DNA from: Adhaeribacter terrigena
GTDB lineage: Bacteria > Bacteroidota > Bacteroidia > Cytophagales > Hymenobacteraceae
Reading direction: 5' to 3'
NCBI RefSeq assembly: GCF_016623615.1
Contig: NZ_JAEHFX010000009.1
Span: 62,001-126,000 of the forward strand
Length of the DNA: 64,000 nucleotides
A program made the translations under genes and the position numbers. The notes beneath the pieces were generated by a model, which saw nothing but the letters and a program-made list of their open reading frames with translations, ran no database searches and was not told the DNA's origin. Below, one piece after another: positions 56,862-64,000 of this stretch; within the stretch, counting starts at the first letter, position 1, and each line of letters opens with the position of its first letter.

Positions 56862-58730
56862 ATGAAAAAAATTTTTACTCTGCTGCTTGCCATGGTTGCA
56901 GCCAGTGGTACAATTATGGCCCAGAACTCGGGAGGACCGGATGCTTACGGTTATACCTGGAAAAATAACGCCGCTGCAGGTGGTCCGGCTTATAACTGGA
57001 TCAACATTGTTGGTAAGCCCGGCACTACGCAGATCACGGGTTTAGGCGACGATAACTCGGTAGGTATGCTCCCATTAGGTTTCTCCATGAAATATTACTG
57101 GGTAGATGTGAACAGCATCAAGATCGGATCCAACGGCTGGATCTCTTTCAGCAATATTGGTAATATTGCCCACGGTTTCCCAAATATCCCGCAATCAGGT
57201 TCAGGGGCTAACTTTGTTGCTCCATTCCTGGCTGACCTTACTTTAGAGGCTGCTGCCGGCGCGACAAATCCGGGCAGCGTTTATATGTATACCAATAACG
57301 TAGATACGGCTATTGTTTCTTACGTGAACGTGCCTTTCTGGCAATCTGCTGCCCCGGAATATATTGGTTCAAATACATTCCAGGTAATTTTTACCAAAGC
57401 CGACAACGGTATTAAATTCCAGTACAATACCATGAACCCGGTAATTCCAAACCTGACTCCTAACTTTAACGATGCAGTAGTAGGTATTGAAAATATCACC
57501 GAAACCATTGGTATCCAGATCATGGCCGATCAGATGCCGGCCAGCAATACTGCTATCAAGTTTGACCGTCCGGTTAACTCACCTTACCAGGTTACCGATG
57601 TGAAAGCGAACTGGGTGAATAACAGCCAGAATGGTGCTTTTACTGCCTTAAAAGGCAAACCGATGAACCTGACTGCCAACGTAGCGAACGTGGGTAACGT
57701 AAATATTTCCACTCCGATCGCTTCCCGCCTTACCATTACCAAGCCAGGAAACGGTACCTACAATCAGACGGTGAACCTGCCTAAATTACGCGTAGGAACA
57801 GATACTGCGCATGTTTTTACTACCCCTTTCACTCCTAATGTTGATGGTGCTTATACCATTCAGCATAATGTTACTTTAACCGGCGACGTGAATGCTGCCA
57901 ATAATTTAAATCTTACCGAACTTGTAGTAGTAGATACCGTTGGCAGACAGGAAGTTTCTCTGAGCTACAACAATGCATCGCCGGAAGGTTTAACCAGCTT
58001 TGGTGCTGCGGTATATTATCCGATGCCGTTCTATCCTACTGAAGTTCGCTCTGTAGATTTCGACGTGACTGGCGTACAAGGTTCTACGACAGCTGATAAC
58101 GGCTTCATTGTGCGTGTTTATGGCGAGAACGCTACCGGCGGTTTAGGCGCTCTTTTATTCGATACTACTCTGGCAGCTGCTGATGTATTATTGAACACAA
58201 ACAACCTGATCGAAATTCCGCAGAAAGAATATTACATGATCACCAGCGGTGGTGTATATGTAATGGTAATTCCTGACGTACCAACCGGAGTTGATCAAAA
58301 TGCATACCTGTTAGTAGACGAAGATGGTCCATTCTCTTACCGTACTTTTGAAGTGCAGAACGGTGCCCTTACTCCATACCGTACTGCCGACACGGAAGAC
58401 TTCATGATCAATATCAACATTGGTACTAAAATCCTGTCGCCAATGGGTGTGTCTAAAGACCGTAACAGCAATGTTGGTTTAACCAATATTTATCCAAACC
58501 CTGCTTCAAACAGCGCAACGTTGTTTTACGATCTGAAACAGCCGGTTGCTGTAGAGCTTACAATTACCAACATTATTGGTTCAAAAATTAAAACCCTTGA
58601 TCTGGGTAAGAAAACAGTTGGCTCACACGAGGCGAAACTGAACATCAGCGATCTAAAAGCTGGTGTTTATATCTGCACCCTGAAAGCGGGCGAAACTGTG
58701 GTAACCAAACGTCTGGTTGTAACCAAGTAA
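56862..58730 (+). CDS. T9SS-secreted adhesin-like protein
   Basis: A 622-residue exported protein. The signal peptide MKKIFTLLLAMVAASGTIMA precedes a mature N-terminus QNSGGPDAYGYTWKNN. Beta-sandwich domains fill most of the chain; one (ADVKANWVNNSQNG, then LTANVANVGNVN and HNVTLTGDVNAANN) resembles CARDB-like modules. The C-terminus is a T9SS type A sorting domain (IYPNPASNSATLFYDL ... AGVYICTLKAGETVVTKRLVV). Codon use is less GC-rich and uniform, with many AAC/GGT/ACC codons, hinting at strong expression (inference). Likely a major surface or adhesion protein. A terminator follows. Confidence 0.87.
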   Translation: MKKIFTLLLAMVAASGTIMAQNSGGPDAYGYTWKNNAAAGGPAYNWINIVGKPGTTQITGLGDDNSVGMLPLGFSMKYYWVDVNSIKIGSNGWISFSNIGNIAHGFPNIPQSGSGANFVAPFLADLTLEAAAGATNPGSVYMYTNNVDTAIVSYVNVPFWQSAAPEYIGSNTFQVIFTKADNGIKFQYNTMNPVIPNLTPNFNDAVVGIENITETIGIQIMADQMPASNTAIKFDRPVNSPYQVTDVKANWVNNSQNGAFTALKGKPMNLTANVANVGNVNISTPIASRLTITKPGNGTYNQTVNLPKLRVGTDTAHVFTTPFTPNVDGAYTIQHNVTLTGDVNAANNLNLTELVVVDTVGRQEVSLSYNNASPEGLTSFGAAVYYPMPFYPTEVRSVDFDVTGVQGSTTADNGFIVRVYGENATGGLGALLFDTTLAAADVLLNTNNLIEIPQKEYYMITSGGVYVMVIPDVPTGVDQNAYLLVDEDGPFSYRTFEVQNGALTPYRTADTEDFMININIGTKILSPMGVSKDRNSNVGLTNIYPNPASNSATLFYDLKQPVAVELTITNIIGSKIKTLDLGKKTVGSHEAKLNISDLKAGVYICTLKAGETVVTKRLVVTK

Positions 58731-58751
58731 TTCCATTCTGAAATGCTTTTT

Positions 58752-58787
58752 AAAAAGCCGCTCCGAAATTGTTTCGGGCGGCTTTTT
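58752..58787 (+). terminator. Terminator after the T9SS adhesin-like gene
   Basis: AAAAAGCCGCTCCGAAA and TTTCGGGCGGCTTTTTT pair with one mismatch around TTG. Confidence 0.9.
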
Positions 58788-58821
58788 TCTTTTAATTTTA
58801 AGCCGTTAAAAAAACTGACCT

Positions 58822-60189
58822 ATGAACGATTTCCTGACTCAGAATAAAGACCGTTTCCTGAATGAGCTGCTGGATCTGCTCCGCATGCCCAGTGTAAGTG
58901 CCGATCCGAAATTTAAAGACGATGTAAATGCCACGGCCCAATTCCTGAAAAAAAAACTGGAAGCGGCCGGCGCCGATAACGTAGAGCTTTGCCAGACGGC
59001 CGGCTACCCGATCGTGTACGGCGAGAAAATAATAGACCCGAGTCTGCCAACGGTACTGGTTTACGGCCACTACGATGTGCAACCCGCCGACCCGTATGAA
59101 CTCTGGGATTCGCCGCCGTTTGAACCGGTAATTAAAAACGATAAGATCTACGCGCGCGGCGCCTGCGACGATAAAGGGCAGATGTACATGCACGTAAAAG
59201 CCTTCGAGATGATGATGCGGGAAAATAAAGTGGCCTGCAACGTAAAATTCATGATAGAAGGCGAGGAAGAAGTAGGTTCTGAAAACCTGGGCACGTTCGT
59301 TAAGAACAACAAAGAAAAACTGAAAGCCGACGTAATTTTAATTTCTGATACCGGCATTATTGCCAACGATACGCCGTCTATCACGTCTGGTTTGCGCGGT
59401 TTAAGTTACCTGGAAGTGGAAGTTACCGGCCCGAACCGCGATCTGCATTCCGGTTTGTACGGCGGCGCAGTGGCAAACCCGATCAATATTCTTTGTAAGA
59501 TGATTGCCAGCCTGCACGACGATAATAACCACATTACCATTCCCGGGTTTTACGACAACGTAGACGAACTTTCGGCTGAAGAACGCGCTGAAATGGCCAA
59601 AGCGCCTTTCGATCTGGAAAAATACAAGAAAGCCTTAGACCTCGGCGATATTCACGGCGAAACGGGTTATTCAACCCTGGAAAGAACTTCTATCCGTCCG
59701 ACCTTGGATGTGAACGGGATCTGGGGCGGTTACACCGGCGAAGGCGCCAAAACGGTAATTGCTTCCAAGGCGTTTGCTAAAATTTCTATGCGTTTGGTGC
59801 CGCACCAGACTTCGGAAGAAATAACCGAGAAATTTCAGAAACATTTTGAAAGCATTGCCCCGAAAAGCGTGAAGGTACTGGTGAAACCGCACCACGGCGG
59901 CGAGCCGGTGGTTACGCCAACCAATTCGGTAGCGTACCAGGCGGCCAGCAAAGCCTACGAAACTACGTTCGGCAAGAAACCAATTCCGGTGCGCAGCGGC
60001 GGCAGTATTCCCATTGTAGCCATGTTTAAATCGGAGCTGGGCATTGATTCGGTAATGATGGGTTTTGGGCTTGATTCGGATGCGATCCATTCGCCGAACG
60101 AAAGCTACGGGCTGTTCAATTATTTTAAAGGCATTGAAACGATTCCGTATTTTTACCAATATTATGCGGAAATGAGTGCCGGGAAATAA
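58822..60189 (+). CDS. M20-family dipeptidase/carboxypeptidase
   Basis: A 455-residue metallopeptidase. Zinc ligands and catalytic residues are recognisable: GHYDVQP with His83 and Asp85, GACDDKGQ (114-120) with the bridging Asp, and EGEEEVGS (147-154) with the catalytic Glu pair. A dimerisation lid domain lies between about residues 190 and 310, and a late His is present (DAIHSPNESY). This is the M20 subfamily of dipeptidases such as CNDP-like enzymes. It probably trims dipeptides in the cytoplasm, since no signal peptide is seen. Monocistronic with a terminator. Confidence 0.92.
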   Translation: MNDFLTQNKDRFLNELLDLLRMPSVSADPKFKDDVNATAQFLKKKLEAAGADNVELCQTAGYPIVYGEKIIDPSLPTVLVYGHYDVQPADPYELWDSPPFEPVIKNDKIYARGACDDKGQMYMHVKAFEMMMRENKVACNVKFMIEGEEEVGSENLGTFVKNNKEKLKADVILISDTGIIANDTPSITSGLRGLSYLEVEVTGPNRDLHSGLYGGAVANPINILCKMIASLHDDNNHITIPGFYDNVDELSAEERAEMAKAPFDLEKYKKALDLGDIHGETGYSTLERTSIRPTLDVNGIWGGYTGEGAKTVIASKAFAKISMRLVPHQTSEEITEKFQKHFESIAPKSVKVLVKPHHGGEPVVTPTNSVAYQAASKAYETTFGKKPIPVRSGGSIPIVAMFKSELGIDSVMMGFGLDSDAIHSPNESYGLFNYFKGIETIPYFYQYYAEMSAGK

Positions 60190-60210
60190 AAATTTTTCCT
60201 TCAGGTTTTT

Positions 60211-60242
60211 AAAAAGTCCTGCTATAATGGCAGGACTTTTTT
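60211..60242 (+). terminator. Terminator after the M20 peptidase
   Basis: AAAAAGTCCTGC and GCAGGACTTTTTT around a 7-base loop. Confidence 0.88.
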
Positions 60243-60321
60243 GTGTTAATAGCATATTGTTTTTTCGGTCATCCCGACGATAGGAGGAATCTCTTTCAGT
60301 TGGTAGTTTTGTTTGATATTG

Positions 60322-60350
60322 ACTTTTTCAGCCTTAATGTATACTGTTTT
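60322..60350 (-). repeat. Interspersed AACGSTA motif inside element C2
   Basis: ACTTTTTCAGCCTTAATG then TATACTGTTTT. Confidence 0.6.
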
Positions 60351-60383
60351 CCCTGCCGTTGTTGGTGTGTTTACCAACAACTT

Positions 60384-60413
60384 GCATTTCTGCTATATAC
60401 CATACCGTTTTTC
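60384..60413 (-). repeat. Interspersed AACGSTA motif inside element C2, diverged
   Basis: CATTTCTGCTATATACC then ATACCGTTTTTC; the left end is degraded. Confidence 0.45.
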
Positions 60414-60790
60414 ATATTAAGCTTTCTACCTTTGATCAATTGGCTGAACTAGCTTCTAACTCACTCCTCTGTTCTTTTTGTCTTGATACAAAAAGAACCA
60501 AAAAAATCAAGTCAACAAAAACTCGCTGACCGCTCAAACAGTTTGTTGACAAAAAGCCACCGTGATACTTTTCCTTATTCGTAGCGAACCGCACAGTGCC
60601 TATATAGTAAGCTTCAGAGGCTAGGCAAACGGTCAAATCTTTCGCTAGTAGCGAAGATTTGACTTATTTTCATCGCTTTCGTTGATCGTGCTCCGCTACG
60701 CGTTCGAAGGGGAATTATATAATTTTATTGAATTCTGACAATTCTCTAATTCTATAAATTCAGACAAATCACAAAAATCAAAGAAATCAT

Positions 60791-60840
60791 AGTTCAGACA
60801 AAAATCCTGGCAAATCCTTTAATCCTGCAAATCCTGATCT
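60791..60840. repeat. ATCCTN oligonucleotide repeat
   Basis: GTTCAGACAAAAATCCTGG then AAATCCTTTAATCCTG and CAAATCCTG. Words like those at 35481-35526 and 48303-48345 recur in many Bacteroidota gaps. Confidence 0.6.
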
Positions 60841-60887
60841 AAAACTGCTTAAATCTTTCAACATCGTTTAGCGTATGGCATAAAAAC

Positions 60888-60895
60888 TATATTTG
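60888..60895 (+). promoter_or_regulatory. -7 promoter element for the SDR operon
   Basis: TATATTTG (exact TAnnTTTG), 23 bp before the ATG at 60918; TTTA 17 bp upstream is a weak -33. Confidence 0.65.
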
Positions 60896-60917
60896 TTTGC
60901 TTTCCAAATAGTTATTC

Positions 60918-61703
60918 ATGCGAATGAAAAAAGCTACTGTTTTAATTACCGGCGCTTCCGGCGGGATCGGGGAAGAATTTGCCCGTATCTTTGCCCGGAA
61001 TGGTTTTGATCTGGTGTTGGTAGCACGGCAGGGAGATAAATTACAGGAACTGGCCCGGAAGTTTTCGGACCAATTTAAAACGGAAACCTTTGTTTTGCCC
61101 GTCGATCTGGTGCAGCGCGCTTCGCCGGAACATATTTTTGAAACCCTGAAAACTAAAAATATTCAGGTGGAGGTATTGGTAAATAATGCCGGTTTTGGCG
61201 AATACGGTCATTTTGAAGAAATTAGCTTGCAGCGGCAACTCGATATGATGCAACTGAATATGACGGCCGTGGTGCATTTAAGCAAACTTTTTCTGGAGCA
61301 GCTGTCACCAACTGCGGAGGGCAAAATACTGAATGTAGCCTCTACGGCAGCTTTTCAGCCGGGGCCTTTAATGGCCGTTTATTTTGCCACCAAAGCGTTT
61401 GTACTGTCCTTTTCCGAAGCCATTGCCAACGAACTGAAGGCGCGCCGCGTAACTGTAACGGCATTATGCCCAGGACCTACTGCAACTGATTTCGAAAAGC
61501 AGGCCAATTTAGGCGGCTCCGATCTTTTTGCGGGTAAAATTGCTACGCCGCAGGAAGTGGCAGAGGCTGGTTACGAAGGCCTGATGGCCGGAAAAACAGT
61601 AGTAATTCCCGGAATAAAAAATAAAGTATTAGCGCTGAGCAGCCGCTTTGCGCCCCGAGATCTGGTAACCAGAATAGTGCGCTTTATGCAGGAAAAAAGA
61701 TGA
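60918..61703 (+). CDS. Short-chain dehydrogenase/reductase
   Basis: A 261-residue Rossmann-fold oxidoreductase. TGASGGIG (11-18) binds NAD(P), NNAG is at 89-92, and the catalytic Ser142 is followed by Tyr155 and Lys159 in YFATK. An Arg soon after the first motif (VARQGD) favours NADP. Substrate unknown. The first ATG gives MRMKKA; an alternative is the second Met two codons on. It overlaps the next gene by 4 bp (ATGA), so the pair forms an operon. Confidence 0.92.
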   Translation: MRMKKATVLITGASGGIGEEFARIFARNGFDLVLVARQGDKLQELARKFSDQFKTETFVLPVDLVQRASPEHIFETLKTKNIQVEVLVNNAGFGEYGHFEEISLQRQLDMMQLNMTAVVHLSKLFLEQLSPTAEGKILNVASTAAFQPGPLMAVYFATKAFVLSFSEAIANELKARRVTVTALCPGPTATDFEKQANLGGSDLFAGKIATPQEVAEAGYEGLMAGKTVVIPGIKNKVLALSSRFAPRDLVTRIVRFMQEKR

Positions 61704-62287
61704 AACCATACCTACAAACCGAAACCTCTAATATAACCCTGGAAGATATTAATTATCGCATTTCCAGCTTTATAAATACGTTTACTACCATTTTGTACGT
61801 GGCCCTGGCCATGGCAGTAGGCGGCGTGATCATGAAATTTCTGCAGATTAACGGCGGTAATTACGTATTCATATTTTCGATCATTGTCCTCACGCTTATT
61901 TTTCTGGTGCAGATCGGGCTGTCGTTCTTTTTTATTGTGAGCCACGTAAAACTGGCCCTGCTGGGAGCTTTTGGCAGTCTGGCGCTGGGCCTGGGCTTTC
62001 TGGCAATTTTGTTTCGTTACCAGGGCTGGATGGGTTGGCAGATCATGTATTTTATTGCGCTGCCAATTTTTCTGATCACCGCATTTTTGCTCGGGAAATA
62101 CCGCTCCAGGCACGAAAAACTACATCATAACCAGTTAAGGTTCCTGAACCGGAATTTGCTTTATCCTTATATTCTGGCGTTTGTGCTGGGGGTTGCTTCG
62201 TTTGTGATCGATTTCCAGGACCGGAAACCCAGCCGCAACATTATCCTGGAAAATGCGCCTCCGGAAGCCCTCGATTCTGTAAGATAA
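61700..62287 (+). CDS. Polytopic membrane protein of unknown function
   Basis: A 195-residue protein with about five hydrophobic helices (near residues 29-48, 52-75, 80-101, 112-128 and 150-168). The N-terminus TSNITLEDINYRISSF is cytoplasmic-looking and amphipathic. Its start codon overlaps the SDR stop (ATGA), so translation is coupled. I do not recognise the family; a role in lipid metabolism with the SDR is possible but unsupported. A minus-strand lipocalin is convergent, 6 bp after the stop. Confidence 0.75.
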   Translation: MKPYLQTETSNITLEDINYRISSFINTFTTILYVALAMAVGGVIMKFLQINGGNYVFIFSIIVLTLIFLVQIGLSFFFIVSHVKLALLGAFGSLALGLGFLAILFRYQGWMGWQIMYFIALPIFLITAFLLGKYRSRHEKLHHNQLRFLNRNLLYPYILAFVLGVASFVIDFQDRKPSRNIILENAPPEALDSVR

Positions 62288-62293
62288 TAAAAT

Positions 62294-62836
62294 TCAGTTA
62301 CAGCTTTGATCCGATAAGACCAGCCGGGAAACATCGAAGCCTTTTGCCTGTATGCGGGCTACTATTTTTTGATAAAGGGCTTGGTCCATTTGTTTTTGCC
62401 GGCTCAGGATCCACAAATATTCGCGGTTGGGTGCGCCTACCACGGCGTAGCTGTAATCTTCGGCCAGGTCTATGATCCAGTAATCGCCTTTAAAAGGCCA
62501 GAAGAATTGCACTTTTAACTTCGCGTTGGTTTTTTTGTCTTTTATAGTTGCTTTGCCGGTAGCAGTGTCTAATTTTCCGGTCGCGCTATTTTTGCGGCAG
62601 CTGTTTTTAACTTCTACGTAGCCTTCGGGGTGCATTTTATATTCCGCTTTGGTGCAGTGGCAACCTTTTTGAAAGCGCTGCGGAAAAGCTGCAATTTCGT
62701 ACCAGGTACCCATATATTTTTGCAGATCTACGTAAGCCACCGTTTCCAGCGGTTCGTTTTGGGGCCGGAAAGCCATAAATGCCAGTCCGCCGGCCAGCGC
62801 AGTCACGCCCAAAAGTATTTTCGTTGGGTTCTTCAT
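62294..62836 (-). CDS. blc: Lipocalin (Blc-like)
   Basis: A 180-residue bacterial lipocalin. The start is the ATG at 62834-62836 (MKNPTKILLG); an upstream Met would read through an interspersed motif. A hydrophobic segment at residues 7-23 anchors or exports it, but there is no lipobox Cys. GTWYEIA (43-49) is the diagnostic lipocalin motif. Later strands WPFKGDYWIIDLAEDYSYAVVGAPNREYLWILSRQ match the conserved outer-membrane lipocalin end. It probably binds lysophospholipids or other lipids in the envelope. Confidence 0.92.
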   Translation of the reverse strand: MKNPTKILLGVTALAGGLAFMAFRPQNEPLETVAYVDLQKYMGTWYEIAAFPQRFQKGCHCTKAEYKMHPEGYVEVKNSCRKNSATGKLDTATGKATIKDKKTNAKLKVQFFWPFKGDYWIIDLAEDYSYAVVGAPNREYLWILSRQKQMDQALYQKIVARIQAKGFDVSRLVLSDQSCN

Positions 62837-62867
62837 AGTTTTCAGTGCTAAAAACATAGCGTTTTTT
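62837..62867 (-). repeat. Interspersed AACGSTA motif at the lipocalin start
   Basis: AGTTTTCAGTGCTAAAAAC then ATAGCGTTTTTT, touching the lipocalin initiation codon. Confidence 0.7.
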
Positions 62868-62884
62868 ATATTAATCCGGGGACT

Positions 62885-63316
62885 TTACAATTGTTTTTCC
62901 ATCTGGTAGTGCTGGATGCTGCCAAAAAGCAGGTGCGTTTTTTTTATTACTTTATAGCCGTGCTTTTTGTAGAAATTTACGGCCAGTTCGCGGGCTTGCA
63001 GGGTGAGGTATTTGCAGCCGGCAGCGCGGGCTTTTTCTTCCAGATAATGCATTAAATATTTGCCTAAACCCTGGCCCTGAAGATCTTCCCTTATAGCCAT
63101 AAACCGTAATTGCCCTTCCGCGGCGCTTTCGAAATGCAAACGGCAAACGCCGGCAGCCTGGCTTTCGGCATCCAGCAGCATGGCGTGAATGGCGCTTTCA
63201 TCATCGGGTGCGCGTTCGGTGCCCGGCGGTTGTTGCCAGGGCGCGCGTAAAACCTGCCAGCGCAAGTGGTAATATTGTTCAAACTCTGCTTCCGAAATCG
63301 GTTCTGTAACTCTCAT
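62885..63316 (-). CDS. GNAT-family N-acetyltransferase
   Basis: A 143-residue acetyltransferase. The acetyl-CoA pyrophosphate loop QGQGLG (80-85) lies in the typical MAIREDLQGQGLGKYLMHYLE segment. AREL is followed by the conserved VNFYKKHGYKVI strand-helix near residue 110-122. Substrate unknown; it could be a small-molecule or protein acetylase. The gene is upstream of the lipocalin on the same strand with a 48 bp gap and may be co-transcribed with it. Confidence 0.9.
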   Translation of the reverse strand: MRVTEPISEAEFEQYYHLRWQVLRAPWQQPPGTERAPDDESAIHAMLLDAESQAAGVCRLHFESAAEGQLRFMAIREDLQGQGLGKYLMHYLEEKARAAGCKYLTLQARELAVNFYKKHGYKVIKKTHLLFGSIQHYQMEKQL

Positions 63317-63318
63317 GA

Positions 63319-63347
63319 AAAACGCAATGCTTTTATGACGAAAAACG
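63319..63347 (+). repeat. Interspersed AACGSTA motif, diverged
   Basis: AAAACGCAATGCTTTTATG then ACGAAAAACG, just upstream of the GNAT start codon. Confidence 0.5.
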
Positions 63348-63423
63348 AAATTGTTGACCTAAAATACTAACTTTACCGCTTCATATACGTGTAAGTTTTT
63401 TTGTTAGCCAAATACTTAAAAAT

Positions 63424-63915
63424 ATGCCTTCTTTCGACATTGTAAGCAAAGTAGATCCGCAAACCCTCGATAACGCCCTGAACACCGTAAACAAGGAAAT
63501 TCAGAACCGCTACGATTTCCGCGACACCAAAGGCAGCATCGATTTCGATAAGAAAACGAACGTGATTTTGGTTACAACCGAAAATACCATGCGCCTGGGC
63601 CAGATCGAAGACATCATCATCAGTAAATTCGTGAAGCAGAATATTGACGCTACTGCCCTCGATTTTACCAGCGAAGACTATGCTTCCGGGCCGATGATCA
63701 AGAAAGAAATCAAGGTACGCGCCGGCCTCGATAAAGAGGTTTCCAAAAAGATCGTGAAGATCATTAAAGATCAGAAACTGAAAGTGCAGCCCGCCATCAT
63801 GGACGATCAGATCCGGGTTACCGGCAAAAAGATCGACGACCTTCAGGAAGCCATTGCCGCGCTCCGCAAAGCCGATATCGGCCAGCCGCTGCAGTTCGTA
63901 AACATGAAGAGCTAG
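63424..63915 (+). CDS. yajQ: YajQ-family nucleotide-binding protein
   Basis: A 163-residue protein of the YajQ/DUF520 family. The N-terminus MPSFDIVSKVD, the central NRYDFRDTKGSIDF, and the C-terminal KKIVKIIKDQKLKVQPAIMDDQIRVTGKKIDDLQ are its hallmarks. Relatives bind c-di-GMP or tRNA; which applies here is unknown. It is complete and of normal length. A weak -7 element, TAACTTTA, lies at 63368-63375. A short AT-rich tail of the aattaaaaatt type follows the stop. Confidence 0.95.
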   Translation: MPSFDIVSKVDPQTLDNALNTVNKEIQNRYDFRDTKGSIDFDKKTNVILVTTENTMRLGQIEDIIISKFVKQNIDATALDFTSEDYASGPMIKKEIKVRAGLDKEVSKKIVKIIKDQKLKVQPAIMDDQIRVTGKKIDDLQEAIAALRKADIGQPLQFVNMKS

Positions 63916-64000
63916 CGCTTAATTAAAAATTAGAAATTAAAAATTGGTAAGATTTCTTTCACTTCAAATCTGGATTATTCCGATGTAAACCGTTTTTCTG

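Larger units (their letters stand above)
60268..60709. repeat. Composite interspersed element type C, copy 2
   Basis: The partner of 28814-29329 in the same order: GTCATCCCGACGATAGGAGG, motif, GTTGTTGGT/ACCAACAAC hairpin, motif, TTCTTTTTGT/ACAAAAAGAA hairpin, stem GTCAACAAA (60511-60519) with TTTGTTGAC (60542-60550) around CTGACCGCTCAAACAG, then the 15 bp hairpin GTCAAATCTTTCGCTA (60632-60663). It ends in TTGATCGTGCTCCGC and CGTTCGAAG. It lacks the three palindrome inserts of copy 1. Confidence 0.8.
60190..60917. other. Intergenic region with composite element C2
   Basis: No credible gene. It holds a terminator, element C2 (60268-60709), ATCCTN-type oligonucleotide repeats (60791-60840) and the promoter of the SDR gene. 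Confidence 0.7.

Noticed and set aside
60243-60636. Open frames in the gap after the M20 peptidase
   Set aside because: They are inside element C2 and consist of hairpin sequence.

Overview
The window looks like a chromosomal segment of a Bacteroidota bacterium, most likely order Cytophagales, family Hymenobacteraceae (inference). The reasons are four secreted proteins ending in type IX secretion (T9SS) sorting domains, the gliding genes gldB, gldD and gldE, promoters with the Bacteroidota -7 element TAnnTTTG, weak Shine-Dalgarno signals, and family-specific neighbourhoods (mutY-ssb-gldE-gldD, HU upstream of rng). No rRNA, tRNA, CRISPR array, transposase or phage gene was seen.

Layout. Bases 1-9.7 kb: a cut signal-peptide gene, a ureohydrolase-family gene, and a fatty-acid oxidation block (acyl-CoA ligase, MarR regulator with a palindromic operator, then fadN-fadA-fadE in the same order as Bacillus fadNAE). 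9.8-15.8 kb: tandem T9SS cargo genes, lipoproteins and unknown secreted proteins. 15.8-26.7 kb: recG, an HD hydrolase, gldD-gldE-ssb-mutY, HU, a TPR protein, a 29-residue ribosomal-type protein and RNase G. 26.9-34.5 kb: a beta-barrel, gldB, a glycosyltransferase/asparagine synthase pair, nth, and an ECF sigma factor with an overlapping small gene. 34.7-43.1 kb: an MFS exporter, a large T9SS protein and uvrA. 43.1-46.5 kb: a short AT-rich stretch with unknown genes, a pentapeptide protein, a Cys-rich protein and ferritin. 46.8-64 kb: a ferredoxin-like protein, tpiA, prmA, a 1860-residue exported protein, plsY, another T9SS protein, an M20 peptidase, an SDR/membrane pair, a lipocalin, a GNAT enzyme and yajQ.

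How the genes work together: fadD activates fatty acids and fadE, fadN and fadA oxidise them, probably under the MarR protein. Four DNA repair genes (recG, mutY, nth, uvrA) and ssb are scattered through the window. The Gld proteins and the T9SS cargo belong to the gliding/secretion machinery encoded elsewhere.

The most unusual content is non-coding. (1) A 29-30 bp bipartite motif, roughly AAAACGSTAKRSTTT, about seven variable bases, then GAAAAAGT, occurs about 37 times between genes in both orientations, including a four-unit tandem array of 35-36 bp period before uvrA. Similar DNA lies inside the hydrophobic N-terminal codons of several exported proteins. (2) Two about 430 bp composite repeats (35.5 and 48.3 kb) share a 170 bp core that folds on paper into a multi-stem RNA-like structure. 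(3) Two other composite repeats (28.8 and 60.3 kb) share hairpins, one of which keeps pairing with different sequence. I know of no description of these, but I could not search.
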